Below are positions 8,001 to 13,498 of a stretch of DNA of 34,990 nt, in pieces (position 1 is the stretch's first letter; each line of letters begins with the position of its first letter). Origin of the DNA: Alphaproteobacteria bacterium (GTDB taxonomy: Bacteria > Pseudomonadota > Alphaproteobacteria > Rhizobiales > Aestuariivirgaceae); contig JAJRRY010000034.1 in NCBI GenBank assembly GCA_024279095.1, positions 1 through 34,990 on the forward strand. The letters run 5' to 3'. Under the pieces are notes generated by a model that was given only the letters and a program-made list of their open reading frames with translations, ran no database searches and was not told the DNA's origin. The translations under genes were made by a program, and so were the position numbers.

Positions 8001-8602
8001 GGCAGTCCGGATTCCGCAGCTTCCGGAAAGGCCTGCAAATAGAGCTCGGGATCGAACCAGGGCGATCCGCACCGGTTTTCGTTGCAGCCGAAACGCAGAA
8101 AATGAACGTAGGGGTCGATCTTCGACTGGGCGACGTCGCGGTTCTCCCGGCGGTAGAAATGGTAATCGAACCATGGGGTTGGCGAGATGTCGCGTGTGCT
8201 TCCGCAAAGAAGAAAGTGGGACAGGGCGTTGAGGGGAAAGTCCTTTCCTATGCCGGCCTGTCGTCTGTAATATTCCACGTCGAAGAGAGGGGAAGGATTG
8301 AAGTTCTTTCGATGACCTGTTCTGATGAAATGAGAAAGAAGGTCCGTTCCTGCCGGAATGTTTTCTCCATATTTTTTAAAGTAATAATCTTCATCAAATA
8401 TATTGTTCTTGTCATTTCTTATGATCATCCTGTCAATTGCACGACATGCAATCTCAATAATGCGCGTACCATTTATGTATTTGTGCACCCACCTGTTGCG
8501 TATGATGAAATTTCCAATGTACCTCGGTATGTAATATCCGATGGCCAGATAAAACCTTCTTCTGATCATGTTGCCCCCGAGCCAGATTTTCTTTTCACCC
8601 AA
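5054..8602 (-). CDS. GT2-GT4 glycosyltransferase with C-terminal Stf0-type sulfotransferase
   Basis: A 1182-aa fusion. Residues 1-60 are basic and hydrophobic and may lie at the membrane. Residues 65-210 contain four copies of a repeat with FDxxxY cores at 69, 107, 145 and 183, an exact 38-residue period (FDEDYY, FDVEYY, FDYHFY, FDPELY), each followed by an HF(I/L) segment. Residues about 260-525 are a GT2 domain (VDVIIPVYRNREITL, the DxD-like NSDTEVYPG, and FGRGYGEENDFCQRA). Residues about 540-905 resemble a GT4 domain (GILGAISHIKGFEVLLN, ATWPETYCYTLSVAL). Residues 932-1182 are a Stf0-type sulfotransferase with the PAPS 5'-phosphosulfate loop FTPRSGSTYL and a later VLFREDIVMQGISLY. It could build and sulfate a surface glycan in one polypeptide. 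The 5' end of the gene is more AT-rich than its neighbours, which may point to transfer. Confidence 0.9.
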   Translation of the reverse strand: MGEKKIWLGGNMIRRRFYLAIGYYIPRYIGNFIIRNRWVHKYINGTRIIEIACRAIDRMIIRNDKNNIFDEDYYFKKYGENIPAGTDLLSHFIRTGHRKNFNPSPLFDVEYYRRQAGIGKDFPLNALSHFLLCGSTRDISPTPWFDYHFYRRENRDVAQSKIDPYVHFLRFGCNENRCGSPWFDPELYLQAFPEAAESGLPALIHFLDNPECQEQSRRTPPALPYQRRHGLNSEDLIGNVAEALDRIDAPAAGVHASDALVDVIIPVYRNREITLRCLHAVLTSPCDTPFRVVVINDCSPEAELAQDLRKLAERNFFKLIEHSRNMGFVRSVNEGMSLHDERDVILLNSDTEVYPGWVDRLRRAAYRLKNASSVTPLTNNGTICSYPHFNRDNPYPLEISYRQLDQIAAERNAGKTIPIPTAVGFCMYIRRDALKDVGLFDEDAFGRGYGEENDFCQRAQARGWVDVAAADVFVRHLGGISFGEEKTDRIHKALAILDRRHPSYRAAVERFMALDPLHRMRMTLDLERLKLLKKENNILIISHQRGGGTEQHVLEEAERLERNGHGVFRLFAERDHSDTVRLTHMDAPEVPNLSGMDLGSETGRKDLLAHLRELGISRVQIHHLFEFSSDGPRIMHELLTQAGIPYDFIVHDFLALCPRINLADRKGLYCGEPDKDGCRTCLTTAGSEFNIHDITRWRKSYEILLRDADHVIAPSHDAANRMKRYFPDINIVVLPHDGVRPAPLRDLSHRSASGPVRIGILGAISHIKGFEVLLNCADHARRNKLPVEFVVIGYTKNNMLARRYGIHITGPYRNEHVQEIIRNNDLDILFFPATWPETYCYTLSVALKSGLPLAAFEIGAMQERLRDLPHALLMPLEMHKSPARIMERILSFVRRFREPFRDRTLDDLLSRNAVDEEKFEHDLRRIAPATRNYIILFTPRSGSTYLTGLLSSTRCAGFPEEWFNPNWITKVAARLNADSVDRYMEMLKRHKKTLNGVFGAELSFFHYSMIQDCTDFFVHFPPEIPFFVLFREDIVMQGISLYKAVESGVFHLTKDDTRNPEAIDNILKYDSIKIKYWINHIRKQEEGILRLVKEKRLNARIMSYEQMFSLEDGRVLLDAFFDHAGIETLPEERRFISRHRKVGTSLNEVFRKRFIMENGKFVRKLEKDRPPLFALMRNFPLL

Positions 8603-8980
8603 TCATGTCCGCTGGACGGACGTTCTGCCGGCTCAGGAAGTGCCATAGCGGTCGTTCATGGCCGGGTTTCTTGATATTTGGATCGCTGCGTCTGCACGTG
8701 CTCCGATGCCGGTCGTGTTTCCGCATGTGCTGAAAAAGGGCTGCTCCCTTCCGCTGGTGGTGGATGCGCGATGGAGCCTGCACCTGCGATGGCGGAGCTG
8801 GTTCATTTTTTCACAACCTGCAAAATTTCCATGAACTTTCGACTAACTTCAGGTAGAGTAGTTTGTCGGATGAGGGGAAGTCAATCGCAATGCATGCACT
8901 GGGTTGCAGGCGCGTGGGGCGGGCAGGCCTGACCGCTTCGCCCTTCGCTCGCATGATGTGTCCGGCTGCGGGATGATTTC
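8603..8980. other. Divergent intergenic region before rfbC
   Basis: This 378-base region separates the large glycosyltransferase gene (minus) from rfbC (plus). The part around 8805-8870 is AT-rich and is the likely place for promoters, but I see no convincing hexamer pair. The 84-aa ORF at 8678-8932 has no recognisable content and poor codon character, so I do not call it a gene. Confidence 0.3.
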
Positions 8981-9568
8981 ATGGACGTGCAGAGGTTCGA
9001 TATCGAAGGTCCGCTCCTGATCATCCCGGAGAGGATTGCCGATGACCGGGGCTTGTTTTCGGAGACGTTCCGGCGTGACGTTCTGGCCTGCCACGGCTTC
9101 GATCGTGAATTCGTGCAGGAGAACCATTCCCTGAGCCGACGGATCGGTACCGTGCGGGGACTGCATTTCCAGATTGCGCCAAGGGCGCAGGACAAGCTGG
9201 TGCGCGTGGTCCGCGGTGCGATACTGGATGTCGTGGTGGACATCCGGCATGGCTCGCCCACCCATGGCCGTCATCTGGCAGTTGAACTCTCGGCGGAAAA
9301 CTGGCGGCAGCTTCTGGTGCCGGCGGGTTTTGCGCACGGGTTCTGCACCCTCCAGCCGAATACGGAAGTTGTCTACAAGCTCACGGATCATTATGCGCCG
9401 GAATATGAGCGGGGGCTGGCCTGGAATGATCCGGCGCTGGCCATCGACTGGCCCGTGGATCCGTCGAATGCGGTTCTGTCGGAAAGGGACCGGCGGCATC
9501 CGTTCCTGTCCGCGCTGCCGGAATATTTCACTTTTGTGGATCGGCATGGCGGGAAGCGGGAGGTGTGA
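8981..9568 (+). CDS. rfbC: dTDP-4-dehydrorhamnose 3,5-epimerase
   Basis: This 195-aa protein matches RfbC/RmlC along its whole length. The cupin enzyme epimerises dTDP-4-keto-6-deoxyglucose at C3 and C5 in the third step of dTDP-L-rhamnose synthesis. Visible signatures are FxETFRRDV near residue 28, the active-site His in VRGLHFQ, DKLVRVVRGAILDVVVDIR, the PAGFAHGFCTL block, and VVYKLTDHYAPEYERGLAWNDP near the end. Its length is normal for the family. It overlaps or abuts rfbD by a few bases, so the two genes are co-transcribed and probably translationally coupled. RfbA and RfbB, needed for the first steps, are not in this window and must be elsewhere in the genome. Confidence 0.97.
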   Translation: MDVQRFDIEGPLLIIPERIADDRGLFSETFRRDVLACHGFDREFVQENHSLSRRIGTVRGLHFQIAPRAQDKLVRVVRGAILDVVVDIRHGSPTHGRHLAVELSAENWRQLLVPAGFAHGFCTLQPNTEVVYKLTDHYAPEYERGLAWNDPALAIDWPVDPSNAVLSERDRRHPFLSALPEYFTFVDRHGGKREV

Positions 9569-9570
9569 CG

Positions 9571-10467
9571 ATGCGGATTCTCGTGACCGGGCGTTCCGGG
9601 CAGCTGGCCCGTGCCCTTGTGGAGGTTCCCCTTCCGTCCGGTTGGCGCATGGTGGCTCTGGGGCGGCGCGAGATGGATGTCACCATGCCCGACAGGATTC
9701 GCGGCGGAATGGAAAGGATCGGGCCGGATATTGTGGTGAATACGGCAGCCTGGACGGATGTGGAACGGGCGGAGGAGGAAAGGGAGGAGGCCCTGGCGCT
9801 GAACCGTGATGGTGCGGCGTATCTGGCGGAGGCTTGCAAACGAAGGGGAATCCCGCTCATCCACATTTCCACCGACTATGTTTTCGATGGCCGGAAGGGG
9901 GCGGCTTATGTCGAGGATGATCGCCCTCATCCACTCAATGTCTACGGACATTCGAAACTGGCTGGCGAGCAGGCTGTCATGGCCATCTGGGAGCGCAGCA
10001 TCGTGCTGCGGACGGCCTGGCTTTTCGGGCCCTATGGCCGCAATTTCTTGCGGCGCATCCTCAAGCTGGCGCAGGAGCGCAAGATGCTGCCGGTGGTGGC
10101 GGATCAGAGGGGCTCGCCGACCTGCGCTCTTCATCTTGCGGAAGTCATCGTCGAGATGATCCGCAGGATGGCGGAAGAGCGTGCGGCGAGCCGCAGGTTC
10201 CAGGGAATATTTCACGCCGCAGGGGGCGGGGATGCCTCTTGGCATGATCTTGCAGTGGAGGTGCTGCGTGTGGCGCGGCGGTTGGGCATGTCCGTGACGG
10301 CGCAGGTCGTGCCGGTGCGGACGGAGGAGCGGTCCGCAAGGGCCGTACGTCCCGCGGACAGCCGTCTTGACAGCTCGCGGCTGCAGGAAGTCTTCGGCCT
10401 GCGACTTCCTTGCTGGCGGGAAGGGGTGTCCATCAGCGTACAGCGGGTGTCACGGCCGGAAAAATGA
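9571..10467 (+). CDS. rfbD: dTDP-4-dehydrorhamnose reductase
   Basis: This 298-aa short-chain dehydrogenase is RfbD/RmlD, which reduces dTDP-4-keto-L-rhamnose to dTDP-L-rhamnose with NAD(P)H. The nucleotide-binding motif TGRSGQLARAL is at the N-terminus, NTAAWTDVERAEEE and HISTDYVFDG follow in the expected order, and the catalytic YxxxK is YGHSK. Further on RTAWLFGPYGRNFLRR and DQRGSPTCALHLA are family signatures. The ORF track starts at a GTG at 9565 inside the rfbC stop; I take the ATG at 9571, which is 7 bases after GGGAGG. The rhamnose made is probably used in the O-antigen or capsule glycan that the neighbouring transferases assemble. Confidence 0.96.
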   Translation: MRILVTGRSGQLARALVEVPLPSGWRMVALGRREMDVTMPDRIRGGMERIGPDIVVNTAAWTDVERAEEEREEALALNRDGAAYLAEACKRRGIPLIHISTDYVFDGRKGAAYVEDDRPHPLNVYGHSKLAGEQAVMAIWERSIVLRTAWLFGPYGRNFLRRILKLAQERKMLPVVADQRGSPTCALHLAEVIVEMIRRMAEERAASRRFQGIFHAAGGGDASWHDLAVEVLRVARRLGMSVTAQVVPVRTEERSARAVRPADSRLDSSRLQEVFGLRLPCWREGVSISVQRVSRPEK

Positions 10468-10469
10468 AG

Positions 10470-10499
10470 GAACCGGAAGGCCCGGAGGCCGTCCGGTTC
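10470..10499. terminator. Strong hairpin between convergent rfbD and DUF2147 genes
   Basis: GAACCGGA and TCCGGTTC enclose an inner GGCC/GGCC pair, giving a nearly continuous 12-bp stem with a CGGA loop. There is no T run on either strand, so it could be a structural or Rho-assisted end signal for the two convergent genes. Confidence 0.55.
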
Positions 10500-10527
10500 G
10501 TCCGCATCAAGCAGATCGTGCAGGCAT

Positions 10528-10887
10528 CTACTTGATCTTTACCCAGGTTTCGGCGTCGCACATGGACTGGCCGATGGCGCAGCCCTGCACCTTGATCTTG
10601 CCGCTGCCCATGGGCGTGATGGTGCCGTTGAAGGTCATGAAGCCCGGCATGTCGGGGTGTTTCATGTCGCCTTTCCACACCTTGCCGGCCTTCTTGATGC
10701 CGTTGAACATGACCGTGCCGCTGCCCTTGCCCTTCACGACCTTGCCGCACAGCCCGCCACCGCACATCCATACCTTGGCGATGGAGCCGTTGGGGCGCTT
10801 GTAGTTGCCGGCAATGCCGGCATGTGCCGCAGTGGCGACGAAAACGGTGGCGGCCGCCGTGGCCAAGGCAATGGTAAGTTTTCTCAT
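10528..10887 (-). CDS. DUF2147 family secreted small protein
   Basis: The ORF track gives 265 aa from 11325, but the real start is the ATG at 10887, directly behind a GGAGAGGG ribosome-binding site, giving 119 aa. The upstream extension is made of intergenic repeats. Residues 1-23 are a clear signal peptide (MRKLTIALATAAATVFVATAAHA), so the mature protein is periplasmic or outer-membrane facing. The mature part (GIAGNYKRPNGSIAKVWMC .. GTITPMGSGKIKVQGCAIG .. TWVKIK) fits the DUF2147 beta-barrel-like family, whose role is unknown. Four cysteines (MCGGGLC and QGCAIGQSMC) could form disulfides. It sits alone, convergent with rfbD. Confidence 0.85.
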   Translation of the reverse strand: MRKLTIALATAAATVFVATAAHAGIAGNYKRPNGSIAKVWMCGGGLCGKVVKGKGSGTVMFNGIKKAGKVWKGDMKHPDMPGFMTFNGTITPMGSGKIKVQGCAIGQSMCDAETWVKIK

Positions 10888-11050
10888 GAATTCCCTCTCC
10901 TCAACAGAATGATGAACCTGCGGCACGGCCGGTTTTCCGATCGACCTGGTGCATTGCAATGCAGAATGTGCCGCTTCCTTCCTCCGAACATTCAGGATTT
11001 TGCATGTATCGGCGCAAGAGTCAAAAACGGGTGCGCGGAAGGTGGCTCTA

Positions 11051-11220
11051 GGTGCTCCACGCTCCGCCCATGCATGCCGCCTTGGACTGCCGGGACTGAG
11101 CCCGGCAGTGAGCTGGGGAGAGGGTGAGGACGTGCCCATATTCGACTCATGCCCGGGTTTGACCCGGGCATCCAGACGGAGGTGCCCCATGTTCCACAGA
11201 TGCATGCCGCTCTGGACTGC
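11051..11220. repeat. Diverged direct repeat pair around a long hairpin
   Basis: Two related copies lie 130 bases apart: 11051-11090 (GGTGCTCCACGCTCCGCC, then ATGCATGCCGC and TTGGACTGC) and 11181-11220 (GGTGCCCCATGTTCCACA, then ATGCATGCCGC and CTGGACTGC). Between them, 11149-11171 is a perfect 10-bp hairpin ATGCCCGGGT-TTG-ACCCGGGCAT, a form common in alphaproteobacterial intergenic repeats. Confidence 0.7.
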
Positions 11221-11262
11221 CAGGAGAAGTGAGCCAGAGAGGAAGCGAGGCCGGGCGACAGG

Positions 11263-11330
11263 ACCTCCCTCCCCCCTCACAGGGAGGGGGTACAAACCAG
11301 AGAGAATGCGCCCTTTAGGGCGCATGCATC
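11263..11330. repeat. Intergenic repeat, copy 1
   Basis: The element contains a CCTCCC / GGGAGG hairpin, then GGGGGTACA, and ends with the dyad AATGCGCCC-TTTA-GGGCGCATGCATC. A related copy lies between recN and ligA (15224-15299), ending GAATGCGCGG..GGGCGCATGCATC. The following bases (11340-11380) add another C-run/G-run hairpin (CCTTCCC .. GGGGGAAGG). Confidence 0.65.
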
Positions 11331-11496
11331 ATTTCCCTTGCCCCCCATCCCGACCTTCCCTCACAAGGGGGAAGGGGCAGGGCCATTGCCCCTCTTGCCG
11401 CCATTCCACAGGGTGTGGAAAAGGCATTTCTCTCCCTTGACTTGAAACATGCCCCTGCGCCAGCGTGGAACAACATGTGAACAACCGGAACTGACA

Positions 11497-13203
11497 ATGG
11501 TACAAATCCGCATCAGGAACAGGGAAGAGCTTGTAGAGTGGCTGGAAGGCCAGCCACGCGAGGTGGCCGTGGCCATAGCCGCCCGTGCGGCGATGCGGGT
11601 TTTGCCGGTGCTGGAGACCTGGTTGGCGGAGGATGAGGAGGAAAAGGAAGCTGCTTTTGGTGTCTTGCTGCTTTTTCGGGCCTTGGCTGTGTCGCGAATG
11701 GCAGCTTTGGATTCAAACCAAAACTCAGAAATGCGGCAAATTATAGATCGCACCATAAAATCAATACTCTTTCATGCTGCCTCTTTTCCTGAATATTTTC
11801 GTGTAAAAAATAGCATTTTATCCGCTTTTGGTAGCCTTTTAACTTCCCTTGATGGGGCTTTGATTGCGCATGAAGCTGTAGATGTTTTGTCTCATGTATC
11901 TTTACTTATTTCTGATATGGCTTGGCAATCTACAGAGAGTGACGCGAATATTTGGGCGCAGAGAACAGACGGAAGCATTTCTGATTTCGTATGTGAGGCT
12001 CTGTGGCCAGATGGTATGCCGGAGGAACTGCGCAAGCGCTGGGATTCCATGAAAAAGCGCCTCTTGGCCCGCAAGGGGGAGCATTGGGAGGTCTGGACGA
12101 ACTGGTATGACGCTCGCCTCGACCCATCCCGCCGCATTCCCTGCTACAGCCCGCCCATCCCCGAACTGGAGCGCAAGCGCATCCTGCTGCCCGAAGAAGT
12201 GTGGGAAGCCGGCCCCGCCACGGCCAACGCCGAAATCCGCCGCCTGATCGACGAACACGACTGCGCCCGGCAATCGCTGCGGCAAGCCCCCGCCCCGTAT
12301 GTCTTCGAGGAGAGGGAAGGACGCATCATTGCCGAGCCGTATCGCGGCGAGATACACGACCCCGTCCTTGCCGAAGAGATGCGTGCGGCATTGTGCGAGC
12401 GTGCACGGGAAGTGGTGGAGTTGCTGCGTGGCAAACAGGTGCCGGGCCGGGTGGCCAATACCATCGAGCGGCTGGTGGAGGTGCTGGGGGACAGTCTTCA
12501 GGATGTGGAGCCAGGCCGCCTGCTGTTCGTCAGCCGGGCGTTGGAGGCCGATCTGGACGCTTATGACAGCGAGGACGGCAGGCAAAACCTTGGCGAAGAC
12601 GGGTTCGCCGCATTGCGCGAGCTGGCGCTTTTCACCACTGATCTGCGCGCGCAGTTTCAGGCCATTACGGACATGCTGGCCAGGGCCGATGCCCAGAAGA
12701 TTCTGGAAATGGGCATCGACAAGGCGGAGGAAGCGCGCCAGCAAATGATCGATGCTGTGCGGCAAGCGCCCGGGGAGGAAATCGACAAGGAGAGCGTGTT
12801 GCCGGCCCTGACCGCCGCCAATGCAGATATCGCCGAGGTGCGAGAAGAGCATGATGCCACCTTCGATGAAGAGCGGCAGGCCAATCTGAGGCTGAAATGG
12901 GCGCAGCTTCTCTCTGTTGATCTGTTGTCGCATCGCAATTTCATGTCCAGGCTGGTGCAGAAGGCACGAGCCTATGCCGAGGCCGCCCGAAAGGATGTGC
13001 AGGATGGAAAAGGGGGAGTACGCGTAGCTCTGGAAAAAGGAGCTTATGCGACATTGATCATCGGGGCGCTCAGCCCAATTGCCGGAGCGATGACTGGCCT
13101 CACTGTTGCCGGGTTGGCGGGCTGGTCAATCCTGAAAAGGGAGGCGGATGCTATTCTCGCCGAATGGGAGAAAGGGCAGGGTGATGATGACGAGCGGGCC
13201 TGA
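11497..13203 (+). CDS. Unrecognised 568-aa protein with C-terminal membrane segment; mosaic base composition
   Basis: The track starts this ORF at 11449; I prefer the ATG at 11497 (MVQIRIRNREELVEWLEGQ), because the first 16 residues before it look like translated intergenic DNA. I do not recognise the family. Residues about 1-55 form a charged helix (WLEGQPREVAVAIAARAAMR), the middle is highly helical with many Glu and Arg and may be coiled-coil, and near the C-terminus a hydrophobic stretch (TLIIGALSPIAGAMTGLTVAG) is likely a membrane hairpin. Codons about 62-165 are strikingly AT-rich: by hand count 11701-11940 is 37.5% GC (90/240), against 70% (42/60) at 12121-12180. The protein lies between lpxC/bamD-type territory and recN in many relatives, so it may be an insertion. 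It is flanked by repeat islands on both sides. Confidence 0.75.
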   Translation: MVQIRIRNREELVEWLEGQPREVAVAIAARAAMRVLPVLETWLAEDEEEKEAAFGVLLLFRALAVSRMAALDSNQNSEMRQIIDRTIKSILFHAASFPEYFRVKNSILSAFGSLLTSLDGALIAHEAVDVLSHVSLLISDMAWQSTESDANIWAQRTDGSISDFVCEALWPDGMPEELRKRWDSMKKRLLARKGEHWEVWTNWYDARLDPSRRIPCYSPPIPELERKRILLPEEVWEAGPATANAEIRRLIDEHDCARQSLRQAPAPYVFEEREGRIIAEPYRGEIHDPVLAEEMRAALCERAREVVELLRGKQVPGRVANTIERLVEVLGDSLQDVEPGRLLFVSRALEADLDAYDSEDGRQNLGEDGFAALRELALFTTDLRAQFQAITDMLARADAQKILEMGIDKAEEARQQMIDAVRQAPGEEIDKESVLPALTAANADIAEVREEHDATFDEERQANLRLKWAQLLSVDLLSHRNFMSRLVQKARAYAEAARKDVQDGKGGVRVALEKGAYATLIIGALSPIAGAMTGLTVAGLAGWSILKREADAILAEWEKGQGDDDERA

Positions 13204-13271
13204 ACTGTTCGGGAAGGGGTTGGAAACCCCTTCCCGCCGGGGTGGTTTCTGCTCTCTTTCCGCCATTCTTC

Positions 13272-13403
13272 CGTCATTCCCGCGGAAGCGGGAATCCATG
13301 CGGGGTTTCGGTTTTTTGCGGGGGTTGTGGGGGGCGGGGCTTTCATGGCTGCCTCCCGTCGGAAGGCGACTCGGCATGGTTCCCCGCTTTCGCGGGGATG
13401 ACG
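13272..13403. repeat. Inverted pair of CGTCATTCCCGC-type repeats
   Basis: The left copy at 13272-13300 reads CGTCATTCCCGCGGAAGCGGG, then AATCCATG. The right copy at 13375-13403 is the reverse complement of the same kind of element (GGTTCCCCGCTTTCGCGGGG, then ATGACG). Each is a hairpin, and together they form a larger inverted repeat about 132 bases long. This sequence type is widespread in intergenic DNA of Proteobacteria. The whole gap 13204-13498 contains no supported gene. Confidence 0.85.
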
Positions 13404-13498
13404 AGGGAGGGCGGGGAGAAGTGGGCGTGAGGGGCCAGGGGAGGTGTTTTTCAGGGGAGCTATCGAATCTTTCGGCCGTTGATGTATAAGCTCGGGGC

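Larger units (their letters stand above)
10888..11496. other. Repeat-filled intergenic island
   Basis: This 609-base gap holds no gene I would support. It is made of stacked repeats: a direct repeat pair, a 10-bp-stem hairpin, and several C-run/G-run hairpins. The individual elements are listed separately. It must also hold the promoters of the DUF2147 gene (near 10890-10980, somewhat AT-rich) and of the 584-aa gene. Confidence 0.6.

Noticed and set aside
6851-8674. 607-aa plus-strand ORF
   Set aside because: It lies opposite the GT2/GT4 region, which has clear motifs on the minus strand.
8678-8932. 84-aa plus ORF between the glycosyltransferase and rfbC
   Set aside because: No ribosome-binding site, no recognisable content, and it spans the AT-rich promoter area.
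10888-11325. N-terminal extension of the DUF2147 ORF
   Set aside because: It translates intergenic repeats; the ATG at 10887 has a strong ribosome-binding site and a signal peptide.
13148-13489. 113-aa plus ORF over the inverted repeats
   Set aside because: It is formed by repeat sequence and overlaps the end of a better-supported gene.
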